Assembly (NCBI RefSeq): GCF_003335045.1
Contig: NZ_QOZG01000004.1
Span: forward strand, 124,001 to 188,000
Length of the DNA stretch: 64,000 nt
Origin: Paramesorhizobium salinisoli
GTDB lineage: Bacteria; Pseudomonadota; Alphaproteobacteria; Rhizobiales; Rhizobiaceae
Direction: 5' to 3'
The notes under the pieces were generated by a model. It was not told the origin of the DNA, made no database searches, and saw only the letters and a list, made by a program, of their open reading frames with translations. This document shows positions 8,648 to 17,013 of this stretch, one piece after another (the stretch's first letter is position 1; every line of letters begins with the position of its first letter). The position numbers were made by a program, and so were the translations under genes.

Positions 8648-9652
8648 ATGGCTCTGCAGATACCCTCTCAGATGACGGCAATCGAGATCAGCGAACCCGG
8701 CGGTCCGCGCGTGCTGAAACCGACGCAACGTCCGGTGCCGAGGCCAGGGCCAAACGAAATCCTGGTGCGGGTCCGGGCAGCCGGCGTCAATCGTCCCGAC
8801 ATTCTGCAAAGGCAGGGCCATTATCCCCCGCCTCCCGGCGCGCCGGATATTCCGGGGCTGGAAATCGCTGGTGACGTGGCGGCGGCGGGCGAGCGTGTGC
8901 AGCGTTTCCGGGTAGGCGACCAGGTGATGGCGCTCGTCGCGGGTGGAGGCTATGCCGAATTCGCGGTGGTGGACGAAAGCAATGCCCTGCCGCTCCCCTC
9001 CGGCTTCGGCTATGCCGAATCGGCGGCTATCCCTGAAACCTTCTTCACGGTCTGGCACAATATGTTCGAAAGAGGAGGTCTCAAGCAGGGCGAAACGGTC
9101 CTGATCCATGGCGGCTCGTCAGGCATTGGCACGGCCGCGATCCAGCTTGCCAGTGCCTTCGACGCCTATGTTATCACGACGGCCGGTTCGGCGGAGAAAT
9201 GCGAGGCTTGTCTTCGGCTTGGCGCGGACAGGGCGATCAATTATCGTGAGGAAGATTTCGTCAAGATCGTAAAGGAGGCGACCGACGGCAAAGGCGCCAA
9301 TGTCATTCTCGACATGGTGGGCGGCGATTATATCGAACGCAATTACGATGCGGCCGCGCTCGACGGGCGCATCGTTCAGATCGCCTTCCTGAACGGGCCG
9401 AAGGCGACGGTCAATTTCTCCAAGCTGATGACCAAGCGCTTGACCCACACCGGCTCGACGCTGCGCGCGCGACCAGTGGCGTTCAAAGCCGCCATCGCCC
9501 GGGAACTCGAAAGCAAGGTCTGGCCGCTTCTGGCCGAAAGGCGCATCTCGCCCGTTATGGACATGATCTTTCCGCTGCGCGATGCATGGAGGGCGCATGA
9601 GCGGATGGAAGACGGGCACCACATCGGCAAGATCGTGCTCGATGTGGCATGA
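8648..9652 (+). CDS. NAD(P)H quinone oxidoreductase, PIG3/TP53I3 type
   Basis: 334 residues. It belongs to the medium-chain dehydrogenase superfamily without structural zinc. The N-terminal GroES-like fold contains GPRVLKPTQRPVPRPGPNEILVRV in two parts and GVNRPDILQRQGHYPPP, the nucleotide-binding fold has VLIHGGSSGIGTAAIQLA, and the later part RPVAFKAAIARELE and HHIGKIVLDV fit the PIG3 subgroup. It probably reduces quinones with NADPH in the cytoplasm. AAGGAG lies 10-15 bases before the chosen ATG; upstream in-frame ATGs at 8489 and beyond lack such a site. Confidence 0.9.
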   Translation: MALQIPSQMTAIEISEPGGPRVLKPTQRPVPRPGPNEILVRVRAAGVNRPDILQRQGHYPPPPGAPDIPGLEIAGDVAAAGERVQRFRVGDQVMALVAGGGYAEFAVVDESNALPLPSGFGYAESAAIPETFFTVWHNMFERGGLKQGETVLIHGGSSGIGTAAIQLASAFDAYVITTAGSAEKCEACLRLGADRAINYREEDFVKIVKEATDGKGANVILDMVGGDYIERNYDAAALDGRIVQIAFLNGPKATVNFSKLMTKRLTHTGSTLRARPVAFKAAIARELESKVWPLLAERRISPVMDMIFPLRDAWRAHERMEDGHHIGKIVLDVA

Positions 9653-9658
9653 ACGAAA

Positions 9659-9685
9659 AGGCCGCGCATTGCGCGGCCTATTAAT
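9659..9685 (+). terminator. Rho-independent type terminator
   Basis: Nine-base stem AGGCCGCGC / GCGCGGCCT with a three-base loop, starting seven bases after the oxidoreductase stop and followed by a T-rich stretch (ATTAATCTTG). It lies between two convergent genes and may serve both. Confidence 0.75.
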
Positions 9686-9707
9686 CTTGTTCGCTCCCGG
9701 CGCTGGC

Positions 9708-11921
9708 TCAGTTTAGCGCCTGGACCTTGCCGATGGTGAAAAACAGGGTCTCGCCGGAGGAATCGTCCACACCGTCATTGTCGGTGACGGCATAGGCCTT
9801 GCCGTCGCTGTCGATGGCGAAGCCTTCCAGCTTGTCGGCAACATAACCGTTCGCCGATTTCAGATCGGGCATGAAATCATGCACGAGCGTCTTCTGGACG
9901 ACCGGCAGTTCGCCGCCGAGTTTCGCGGGCTTCAGCCCATCGAGCGCAACTCGGTAGAGTTTCTTGATCGCCGCCTTTTCGCCGACCAGATTGTCGCGCT
10001 CGACGATATAGAGCTGACCGTCATGCACGGTGATCTCGGACAGGCCGACCCAGCCGGACTCTGTCTTGTCGAGGGGGTAGCGGACCGCCGACCATTCCCC
10101 ACCCTTGGCCTTGCCCTTCGGCTTGTAGGCGAGAAGCTTTACGGTGCCCTTCGGATCATCAGCCCATTCGCGCTGCACGGCCATCCACAGGGTTGCGTCG
10201 TCGCCTTCGCCGGTGAGCGTGATGCCCTCCAGGCCAAAGCGCGTCTGGCCTGCCAGGACTTCCTCGGGCAGGGCGATCTCCTGCTTGATCTCGCCCTTTT
10301 CGTTGACCTGCAGGATGGCGTGCGGGACGAGCTTCTTGGCGTCGCCTTCATTGGCCAACCAGAAGCCACCCTTGCCGTCGGTGGTGATGCCTTCGAGATC
10401 GAGCTTCTGCGCCGGATGTCCGCCGCGCGTCACGACGAGCGCATTGGCGATCTGGGCCGGTTGCTTGTTCGCGTCGATGGTGAAGATCGTCGGTGCCGTC
10501 GAATAGAAGGAGTCGGACACGGCAAAGAGCTTGCCGGGTTCGCTGGGATCGGCGACGAGGCCCGAGAGCGCGCCCCAGCCGAGCGGCGATCCGTCTTCCT
10601 TGTCGACAGAGGCGATCAGCGGATAGACCGGCTTGCCGTCTTCAAGCTTGTAGATCATCACATGCGAGCGGGGCCCGCCATCCTCGGCCAGATCGGCTTC
10701 ATTGGCGGTGGCGAGCAGGTTGCGGCCGGGTACGGCGACGAGGCCTTCAGGCGCGATGCCGGAGGGCAGGAGCTGGACGAATTCCGGTTCGCCGCCGGTA
10801 TCCTTGTAGACGCCGATGATGGAGGACCGTTCGGTGACGACGAAGATATATTTCACGCCGTCGAAGGTTGCGACTTCGAGACCTTCCGGCTCAACGCCCT
10901 TCTTGCTCGAGCGCTTGTCGGGATAGTGGCCGATCTGGGCGATACGCCGCTCCAGCGACGGGCCTGATTCGTAGAGAACCTTCCCATCGCGGGCGAAGAT
11001 GGTGAAGCCGCGCGAGCCGCCCTTGTAATCGCCTTCATTGGCAACGACGAGGCGCTGGTCGTCGAGCCATTTCACGGCATCGGGTTCGCGCAGGGCGCCT
11101 TTCACGCTGCCGGTGAATGCAAGCGTTCCATCGGATTTGGTGTCGACGCCGTCGAGATCGACGCTGCCGGCGGAAAAGTGAGAAAGAACCTTGCCGCTCG
11201 CCGCATCGACGATGGCGATGTGATTGTTTTCCTGCAGCGTCACGGCGATCTCGTTCTTGCCGTTGAACGAGACGAATTCAGGCTCCGGGTCCTCCGGCGC
11301 GATTTCGGCAAGGCCGGTCAGCGCTACGGTCTTGATGCCGGCGCAATCGGGCGCGCCGTCCTTCAGGGACACGATCTTGAGATCGCCGCCGGGAAGCTGC
11401 GGCATTTCACCGTCGTTCAAATCCTCGTCACGTTCGTTCTCGATGGCGATGGCGAGAAACGCCTTGTCGGGCGATACGGCGACAGAATCGGGTTGGCCGC
11501 CAAGATCGCAGCTCGCTTCGACCTTGCGGGTCGCGAGATCGATGACATCGAGGCGGCCTGACGGCTTCGCCTTGCTTTCAGACGTGTTGACTGCCGCCAG
11601 CACCTTGCCGCCCACTACGATGACCGATGTGGGCTCGCCATCGACCTTGAGGATACCGCCCGGCTTGGGCTTGGTTGGATCAGTAATATCGACGAAGCCG
11701 ACGCCGCCATAAGGGCTGTCGGAATAGACGAGCGTATTGCCATCTTCGGAAGCGGCAATGATTTCCGAAGACGTCGCGGCCTTCTTGTCGGCATCCGCCG
11801 GGAGATTGCTGGCGACGGGGAAAGTGGCGATACGGTTGAAGACGGGCTCGGCAGCCGCCGGCAATGCGGTGGAGGCGGTCAGTGCGGCGAAGAGGGCGAG
11901 ATAGACGGAACGGCGTTGCAT
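9708..11921 (-). CDS. Secreted phytase-like esterase, two-domain
   Basis: 737 residues. A clear signal peptide MQRRSVYLALFAALTASTALPAAAEP is followed by an N-terminal beta-propeller-like region (residues about 30-400, with repeats such as DVIDLATRKVEASCDLGGQP, DSVAVSPDKAFLAIAI and VVGGKVLAAVNTSESK). A C-terminal region of the 'esterase-like activity of phytase' family follows, with GALSGLVADPSEPGKLFAVSD, LDLEGITTDGKGGFWLANEG and LEGITLTGEGDDATLWMAVQ. It should be periplasmic or exported, acting on phosphoesters. Activity is inferred only from the family name; residues for catalysis are not established. GGGAGAT precedes the ATG. Confidence 0.8.
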   Translation of the reverse strand: MQRRSVYLALFAALTASTALPAAAEPVFNRIATFPVASNLPADADKKAATSSEIIAASEDGNTLVYSDSPYGGVGFVDITDPTKPKPGGILKVDGEPTSVIVVGGKVLAAVNTSESKAKPSGRLDVIDLATRKVEASCDLGGQPDSVAVSPDKAFLAIAIENERDEDLNDGEMPQLPGGDLKIVSLKDGAPDCAGIKTVALTGLAEIAPEDPEPEFVSFNGKNEIAVTLQENNHIAIVDAASGKVLSHFSAGSVDLDGVDTKSDGTLAFTGSVKGALREPDAVKWLDDQRLVVANEGDYKGGSRGFTIFARDGKVLYESGPSLERRIAQIGHYPDKRSSKKGVEPEGLEVATFDGVKYIFVVTERSSIIGVYKDTGGEPEFVQLLPSGIAPEGLVAVPGRNLLATANEADLAEDGGPRSHVMIYKLEDGKPVYPLIASVDKEDGSPLGWGALSGLVADPSEPGKLFAVSDSFYSTAPTIFTIDANKQPAQIANALVVTRGGHPAQKLDLEGITTDGKGGFWLANEGDAKKLVPHAILQVNEKGEIKQEIALPEEVLAGQTRFGLEGITLTGEGDDATLWMAVQREWADDPKGTVKLLAYKPKGKAKGGEWSAVRYPLDKTESGWVGLSEITVHDGQLYIVERDNLVGEKAAIKKLYRVALDGLKPAKLGGELPVVQKTLVHDFMPDLKSANGYVADKLEGFAIDSDGKAYAVTDNDGVDDSSGETLFFTIGKVQALN

Positions 11922-12141
11922 AAATGGATCTCCCTATTTCTTGCGCCACTCCTTGTTCAACTCCATTGCAGTGCGATGACACTTTCATAACATTTCGATG
12001 AAAACGGGAATAATGAACGGCAATCCTCAGGGCTTTCTTGCCCCTCGGCAAAAATATCGCTATATAGGCGGTGATTTCCCGGAAAATTGTGGTTACCCAC
12101 GGCCCGCGCCCCCGGAGCGGACGAACGAGAGGACTTATCTA

Positions 12142-12834
12142 ATGGCCACCCAGCTTCTTATGCCGAAGGCAACGGCCGTCTGGCTTGTCGACAATACAGG
12201 GCTTTCCTTCGACCAGATTGCCAATTTTTGCAAGCTGCACCCGCTTGAAGTGAAGGCGATCGCCGATGGCGAATCCGCACAGGGTATCAAGGGCCTCGAT
12301 CCTGTCATTACCGGCCAGCTTTCGCGCGAGGAGATAGCCAAGGCGGAGAAAGATCCGAACCACAAGCTGAAGCTGCTGGAGCCGAAGGTCCGTGTGCCCG
12401 AGACCAAGCGCAAGGGACCGCGCTATACCCCGCTGTCGAAGCGCCAGGACCGCCCCAACGCTATTCTCTGGCTGGTGCGCAATCATCCTGAATTGAAGGA
12501 TGCACAGATTTCTCGCCTCATAGGGACGACGAAATCGACCATCGAGCAGATCCGCAACCGCTCGCACTGGAATTCGGCCAATCTCCAGCCGATGGACCCG
12601 GTGACGCTGGGTCTCTGCTCGCAAATCGATCTTGATCTTGAGGTCGAACGCGCCTCGCGCGGACGTCCCGTTACCCCAGAAACCGGCGACACGCTGCTTC
12701 CGGCTTCCGCGACGGAAAACATGGATTATCGCGACCGGCCGTCCGAGGACGAGCAGGAGCTCGATGCCGACAAGGTTTTCGCCAAGCTTTCGTCGCTGAA
12801 GGGGACACGCAACGAGGACGAAGACGAGGAATAA
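12142..12834 (+). CDS. trcR: Cell cycle transcriptional regulator TrcR (DUF1013)
   Basis: 230 residues, beginning MATQLLMPKATAVWLVDNTG. It matches the DUF1013 family of conserved alphaproteobacterial proteins now named TrcR after Caulobacter work. The segment LSFDQIANFCKLHPLEVKAIADGE is helix-turn-helix like, and a second copy-like region follows in QISRLIGTTKSTIEQIRNRSHW. The C terminus is acidic (DEQELDADK and a run of E/D at the end). It is a DNA-linked regulator in the cytoplasm. GAGAGGA lies ahead of the start. The location is isolated, with a strong terminator after it. Confidence 0.85.
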   Translation: MATQLLMPKATAVWLVDNTGLSFDQIANFCKLHPLEVKAIADGESAQGIKGLDPVITGQLSREEIAKAEKDPNHKLKLLEPKVRVPETKRKGPRYTPLSKRQDRPNAILWLVRNHPELKDAQISRLIGTTKSTIEQIRNRSHWNSANLQPMDPVTLGLCSQIDLDLEVERASRGRPVTPETGDTLLPASATENMDYRDRPSEDEQELDADKVFAKLSSLKGTRNEDEDEE

Positions 12835-12860
12835 GCTCGTTTCGAATTGAGTTGAAAGAA

Positions 12861-12895
12861 AATCCGGCGTGGAGAAATCCGCGCCGGATTTTTTT
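12861..12895 (+). terminator. Intrinsic terminator after trcR
   Basis: Nine-base stem AATCCGGCG / CGCCGGATT with a 12-base loop, followed by a run of Ts, 26 bases after the trcR stop. It is a typical intrinsic terminator. Confidence 0.88.
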
Positions 12896-12924
12896 AATGT
12901 GTCGGTCCGTCGTGCTTTGGAGGA

Positions 12925-13632
12925 TCAGTACTGATCCTTGTAGGCATTGAATTCGCGGGCCTCCATCAACCGATAGAAATCGGCAAGCGTCTTGCCCCGC
13001 TCAGGACGGAAGCGGCGCCCTGATTCTGCGGCAAGCGAAATGCGGTCGGTGCGGAAGGTGCGGAAGGCGGTGCGCAGTTCGCACCAGCCGATGACGGTCC
13101 AGACCTTTCCCCAGAACCATAAGCCGAGCGGGCGGATATCGCGGCCGCTTTCGCGTCCTTCAAGGTCGCGGTAGCGTATGGTCAGTACATTGCCGCCGTC
13201 GACCGCGCGCTCGACGGTATCGATGATCTGTCGCTCATGTTCGCTGATATAGGCGGTGGGCGCATGGATCTGCGTGTTGGTGATGCGGGAGCGCTCTTCT
13301 TTCGGCAGAACGGCCTCGATCTTGACCAGAGCTTCCTCCGCGCCGCGCGCCATGGATGCGCCGCCCCAGGCGCGAACCAGCCTGGCGCCGGCGACAAGGG
13401 CGACGATCTCATCTCGCGTGAACATCAGCGGCGGCAGGTCGAAGCCCTCGCGCAGGATGTAGCCCACACCTGCCTCCCCATCGATGGGAACGCCCGTTGA
13501 TTGCAGGTCGGCGATATCACGGTAAATCGTGCGCTCGGAGACCTCCAGCCTCTCGGCCAGTTGTCTTGCCGTCACCAGCCTGCCTCCGCGCAGGCGTTGC
13601 ACGATCTGGAAAAGACGGTCAGCGCGCCGCAT
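12925..13632 (-). CDS. WYL-domain transcriptional regulator (YafY type)
   Basis: 235 residues. The N-terminal winged helix-turn-helix reads MRRADRLFQIVQRLRGG then QLAERLEVSERTIYRDIADL, and the C-terminal WYL domain spans about residues 135-215 with LTIRYRDLEGRESGRDIRPL and GLWFWGKVWTVIGWCELR. WYL regulators respond to ligands, often nucleic acids or metabolites. Its stop converges on the trcR terminator. The adjacent DJ-1/PfpI gene on the same strand ends five bases before this gene begins, so the two probably form an operon. Confidence 0.9.
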   Translation of the reverse strand: MRRADRLFQIVQRLRGGRLVTARQLAERLEVSERTIYRDIADLQSTGVPIDGEAGVGYILREGFDLPPLMFTRDEIVALVAGARLVRAWGGASMARGAEEALVKIEAVLPKEERSRITNTQIHAPTAYISEHERQIIDTVERAVDGGNVLTIRYRDLEGRESGRDIRPLGLWFWGKVWTVIGWCELRTAFRTFRTDRISLAAESGRRFRPERGKTLADFYRLMEAREFNAYKDQY

Positions 13633-13637
13633 GGACG

Positions 13638-14240
13638 TCAGGCGCTCCCGTATTCACGCGCCATCAAATGGCGCATTGTATTGATATCGTCGTTCTTTGC
13701 CGGGAAAAGCGTTTCGAGAAAGGCTGCGGCGAAGGTTCCGGGCGCTGTCCCCGACGCGCTGACGACGCGCTTGTCGCTGACGGCGAAGGGTATATCGCGA
13801 TACTGGTCCGCGCCGTCGTAATCGCCAATCTTTCCCTGTATCCATCCATGGCCGTTGCTGGTGTGGCCCCGGCCCGAGAAAAGGCCCGCGCGGGCAAGCG
13901 CAAGCGTGCCGGCGCAGATGCCGCCGACCGTTCCGCCGCGGACATGGACTGCCAGAAGCAGCGGCGCGATGTCAGGAGGCGCGTCAGAAAACCAGGTTTC
14001 GGAACCGATGACTGCGACCGCATCGAGATCTGTGTTCTCGTCGTGATCGATGCCGCGTTCCGGCGACAGAACCAGCCCGCCGATGGATTTGACAGGTTTC
14101 CTTCCAGGCGCGAGCGAGACGACACGCGCATCGAAAAATTCGACGGCGGCCCCGGAAAGAAAGCCGAATTCCCAATCGGCATAACCCTCAACGAAAACGA
14201 GGCCGATCATCGTTTTTTCAGCCATTTTTGTATCCGCCAT
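13638..14240 (-). CDS. DJ-1/PfpI family protein
   Basis: 200 residues. It has the DJ-1/PfpI class I glutamine amidotransferase-like fold: MIGLVFVEGYADWEFGFLSG with the early conserved glutamate, and GTVGGICAGTLALARAGLFS, whose cysteine is the nucleophile position. AVSDKRVVSASGTAPGTFA follows at the usual site near the end. Members include glyoxalase-like and stress proteins; the exact reaction is not predictable. GGGGAA sits upstream of the ATG. It is the first gene of a two-gene unit with the WYL regulator, which suggests that regulator may control it. Confidence 0.88.
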   Translation of the reverse strand: MADTKMAEKTMIGLVFVEGYADWEFGFLSGAAVEFFDARVVSLAPGRKPVKSIGGLVLSPERGIDHDENTDLDAVAVIGSETWFSDAPPDIAPLLLAVHVRGGTVGGICAGTLALARAGLFSGRGHTSNGHGWIQGKIGDYDGADQYRDIPFAVSDKRVVSASGTAPGTFAAAFLETLFPAKNDDINTMRHLMAREYGSA

Positions 14241-14375
14241 CAGAATTCCCCCTCCATTCTACTGCACAATTTCCCAAATCGGAATCGATATGGGGTAAAA
14301 CCATGCGGCAATTCAAAACGTTAGAGCGTCTCATGCGCATGCAACCGGATGCTTGGCGCTCCAAGTTCCTGCGCG

Positions 14376-14561
14376 TCATGGAATAGACTTCCAGCGATCA
14401 GCCAGGCGTTTCGCGTGAACATCGGGCCAGCCGATATCCTTCTGAATGGAACGCGGCAGGCTGCCGATGAGGCGTTCGGTGCGGATGTGGTCGCGCCTCG
14501 CCTTGATCTTCCGGCGATAGTGCTGAAGCGCGCTCAAAATCGGAGCTATGACGATACCCAT
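14376..14561 (-). CDS. DUF1127 small arginine-rich protein
   Basis: 61 residues, beginning MGIVIAPILSALQHYRRKIK with the DUF1127 signature RLIGSLPRSIQKDIGWPD near the middle. Such proteins are abundant in Hyphomicrobiales and some have been linked to RNA and phosphate physiology in relatives; nothing here assigns a role to this copy. A strong AAGGGAGA site lies upstream. It stands between the DJ-1 and SDR genes on the same strand. Confidence 0.88.
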   Translation of the reverse strand: MGIVIAPILSALQHYRRKIKARRDHIRTERLIGSLPRSIQKDIGWPDVHAKRLADRWKSIP

Positions 14562-14649
14562 CGAGGTTTCTCCCTTGGTTTCAGGAGAGCATCATTGCAT
14601 ACCACTCCTGACAGCTATCTGTCAGGAGTGTCCGGAGAGCGTCGGGTGA

Positions 14650-15435
14650 TCAGGTCTTCACAGGAACAGTGTAGTTCAACGATAATCGCCCGCCATCGGC
14701 ATAGATGGTCTGGCCCGTCACATAGCTCGAATCGGGAGAGGCGAGGAATGCCGCTATGCCGGCGATTTCCGCGGGATCGCCGATGCGGCCCATCGGCGTG
14801 CGCGACAGAATACGCTCCGTGGCGCCGTCATAGGCATTGACGCTTGCCAGCATGTGGGTATCGATCGAACCAGGGCCGATGGCATTGACGCGGATGCCGT
14901 AGGGTGCGAGCGAAACGGCCATGACGCGCGTGAGCTGGTTCACGCCGCCCTTCGAGATCGAATAGGGTACCTGGGTCTCCAACCCGAACAGCGCGTTGAC
15001 CGACGACATGTTGATGATGGTCCCGGCGGGACCGCCAGCCGCGATTCTCGCTACCATGCGCTTGGCAACAGCTTGCGCGCAGAGGAAGGCGCCTTTCAGA
15101 TTGATGCGCAGCACGCGATCGAAATCCACCTCTTTCAAGGAGAGGAAATCGGCATGATGCGCTACACCGGCATTGTTCACGAGAATGTCGATGTCGCCGA
15201 ACGTATCCGTGGCAAATGCCACCAGGTTATGAACATCGAGCTTTTGGCCAACATCGGCCGGCGTGAAACGGATGGCGCCGAGCCGCGATAGATCCTTCTC
15301 CGTCGCCTCTCCCTTCGTTTCGTCGATATCGGCAATCACCACACTGGCGCCGTCGATCAGGTAGCGTTTGGCAATCGCATATCCGATGCCTTGAGCGCCG
15401 CCGGTCACAACAGCCACTTTGCCTTCCAGTCCCAT
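14650..15435 (-). CDS. Short-chain dehydrogenase/reductase
   Basis: 261 residues, a classical SDR. The N terminus has VAVVTGGAQGIGYAIAKRY (TGxxxGxG cofactor site), then ILVNNAGVAHH, the catalytic serine region GTIINMSSVNALFG, and PYSISKGGVNQL with the YxxxK pair. DGGRLSLNYTVPVK is the usual C-terminal end. The acidic residue after the second strand (VIADIDETKG) favours NAD over NADP. The substrate is unknown; the best general description is a 3-oxoacyl- or sugar-alcohol-type dehydrogenase. No partner genes are adjacent. Confidence 0.9.
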   Translation of the reverse strand: MGLEGKVAVVTGGAQGIGYAIAKRYLIDGASVVIADIDETKGEATEKDLSRLGAIRFTPADVGQKLDVHNLVAFATDTFGDIDILVNNAGVAHHADFLSLKEVDFDRVLRINLKGAFLCAQAVAKRMVARIAAGGPAGTIINMSSVNALFGLETQVPYSISKGGVNQLTRVMAVSLAPYGIRVNAIGPGSIDTHMLASVNAYDGATERILSRTPMGRIGDPAEIAGIAAFLASPDSSYVTGQTIYADGGRLSLNYTVPVKT

Positions 15436-15606
15436 GCCGTCTTTCCTGTCTTCAAATATTCGCTATGTCGGGCGGAGATTGGACCGGGGCCGGCGAGGGG
15501 TCAACCGCCGATGCCGCGCATCGCGCGTGCGCCCCGGCCATTCAGGCGGGAAAGACTTGGCGCTTTGGCATGCCGCGCTGTAAGAGATTTCTCAAAGGAT
15601 CGCCAC

Positions 15607-15774
15607 TTGACCAAGATTCTCCCCGTTCTCCTCCTCATCCTCATGGCACTGCATCTGGTCAAACCACTCGGGCTGCCGGGCTTGAGGCGCCGCAGCGATT
15701 TCTGGAAGATCGCGGTGGTGGCGATCGGACTGATGTTTCTTGTTGTGGCCTTGCATGCGGGGACGGTGTTTTAG
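15607..15774 (+). CDS. Small membrane protein of 55 residues, TTG start
   Basis: Starts at TTG with AAAGGA seven bases upstream and reads TKILPVLLLILMALHLVKPL, then a short basic loop GLRRRSDF and a second hydrophobic segment WKIAVVAIGLMFLVVALHAG. This gives two predicted transmembrane helices with a positive loop between them. An internal ATG at 15643 would lose the first helix, so I prefer the TTG. Function unknown. A strong bidirectional terminator follows 12 bases after the stop. Confidence 0.65.
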   Translation: MTKILPVLLLILMALHLVKPLGLPGLRRRSDFWKIAVVAIGLMFLVVALHAGTVF

Positions 15775-15786
15775 GTGTTTTAAATG

Positions 15787-15818
15787 AAAAAGCCCGGATC
15801 GTGCGATCCGGGCTTTTT
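15787..15818. terminator. Bidirectional terminator between small membrane protein gene and fba
   Basis: Perfect 14-base stem AAAAAGCCCGGATC / GATCCGGGCTTTTT with a four-base loop, with a T-run on both strands. It lies between convergent genes and should end both transcripts. Confidence 0.92.
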
Positions 15819-15834
15819 CTGAGACGGTCCTGGC

Positions 15835-16860
15835 TTAGGCGGCCTTTTCCAGATCCTGCTTCCAGCCACCCGTTGCAGCAAGGGAATTCATGCGGGCGCG
15901 GTGGGCGAAGGCGCGCTGTCCGGCGGCGACGTTTTCCGGCTTGCCGCCCCAGGCCTTCAGCGCGGCTGCCTGCAAAGCGCGACCATAGGAGAAGGTAAGC
16001 TTCCACGGCATGTCGAAGCTCGCGTTCATGGCGGAGAGATGCGCGGTTGCTTCCTCGTCGGATTGGCCGCCGGAGAGGAAGGCGATGCCCGGCACTGCGG
16101 CAGGAACCGTTGATTTCAGGCAACGCACGGTCTTTTCCGCCACTTCCTCGACAGAGGCCTTGCGAGCATTCTTGCCGTCGATGACCATGTTCGGCTTGAG
16201 GATCATGCCTTCGAGCACGATCCGGGCGTCATAAAGCTCGGCGAAAACCGTCTTCAGCACCCATTCGGTGACCTCATAGCAGCGGTCGATGGAATGGGTG
16301 CCGGGCTTGCCGTCCATCAGCACTTCAGGCTCGACGATCGGGACGATGCCGGCTTCCTGGCAAAGCGCGGCATAGCGGGCCAGCGCCTGCGCGTTCTGCT
16401 TGACCGCGCCCCAGCTCGGCAGGCCGTCGGAAATGGAAATCACGCCGCGCCATTTGGCGAAGCGCGCGCCAAGCGCATAATATTCGGCCAGGCGCTCGCG
16501 CAGACCGTCGAGCCCTTCGGTGATGGTCTCACCGGGGAAGCCCGCAAGCGGCTTGGCGCCGGCATCGACCTTGATGCCGGGAATGCTGCCGACCTGCTTG
16601 ATGATTTCGGTGAGCTTCGTGCCGTCGGCTGCGCTCTGACGAATGGTTTCATCATAGAGGATGACGCCGGAGATGCAGGTCTTCATCGCATCTTCGGAGC
16701 GGAACAGCATTTCGCGGTAGTCGCGGCGGCTTTCCTCCGTGGAGGCGAGGCCGATCGTCTCGAACCTCTTCTGGATCGTTCCCGAACTTTCATCGGCGGC
16801 GAGAAGGCCCTTGCCGTCGGCAACCATGGCAATCGCGATATCTTCGAGACGTTCACTCAT
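15835..16860 (-). CDS. fba: Fructose-bisphosphate aldolase, class I
   Basis: 341 residues. It splits or forms fructose 1,6-bisphosphate through a Schiff base and is the class I, metal-independent type. Seen are AMVADGKGLLAADESSGTIQ at the N terminus, GIKVDAGAKPLAG, the Schiff-base lysine in VLEGMILKPNMVIDGKN, and VPGIAFLSGGQSDEEATAHL near the end. It is the last gene of the minus-strand carbon block (tkt, gap, DUF1089, pgk, fba) but has its own upstream region of about 150 bases with repeated AAACG motifs, so it may be transcribed separately. Confidence 0.96.
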   Translation of the reverse strand: MSERLEDIAIAMVADGKGLLAADESSGTIQKRFETIGLASTEESRRDYREMLFRSEDAMKTCISGVILYDETIRQSAADGTKLTEIIKQVGSIPGIKVDAGAKPLAGFPGETITEGLDGLRERLAEYYALGARFAKWRGVISISDGLPSWGAVKQNAQALARYAALCQEAGIVPIVEPEVLMDGKPGTHSIDRCYEVTEWVLKTVFAELYDARIVLEGMILKPNMVIDGKNARKASVEEVAEKTVRCLKSTVPAAVPGIAFLSGGQSDEEATAHLSAMNASFDMPWKLTFSYGRALQAAALKAWGGKPENVAAGQRAFAHRARMNSLAATGGWKQDLEKAA

Positions 16861-16912
16861 AGATGGACTCCAACTTTCGTTCTTTCATCAGCGCAATAAC
16901 AAAAGAGTGCGA

Positions 16913-16995
16913 CAAACGAAACGCCAGTGCAAACCTTTGAAACGATTGAATTTATTTCAAACGATTTAGGAGCATCACTTTTTTCGGCAAACGGT
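16913..16995 (-). promoter_or_regulatory. Cluster of AAACG half-sites upstream of fba
   Basis: AAACG occurs at least four times within about 80 bases: in CAAACGAAACG, TTGAAACGATTGAA, TTCAAACGATTTAG and GCAAACGGTTAAA. The two middle copies are near-repeats (AAACGATT) roughly two helical turns apart. This looks like an operator array. The central CG resembles LacI-family operator half-sites, which is inference. Confidence 0.4.
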
Positions 16996-17013
16996 TAAAG
17001 AGGGCCGGCAGTC

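Noticed and set aside
9879-10967. A 362-codon frame opposite the phytase-like gene
   Set aside because: It is antisense, with no ribosome site, and its composition is typical of shadow frames.
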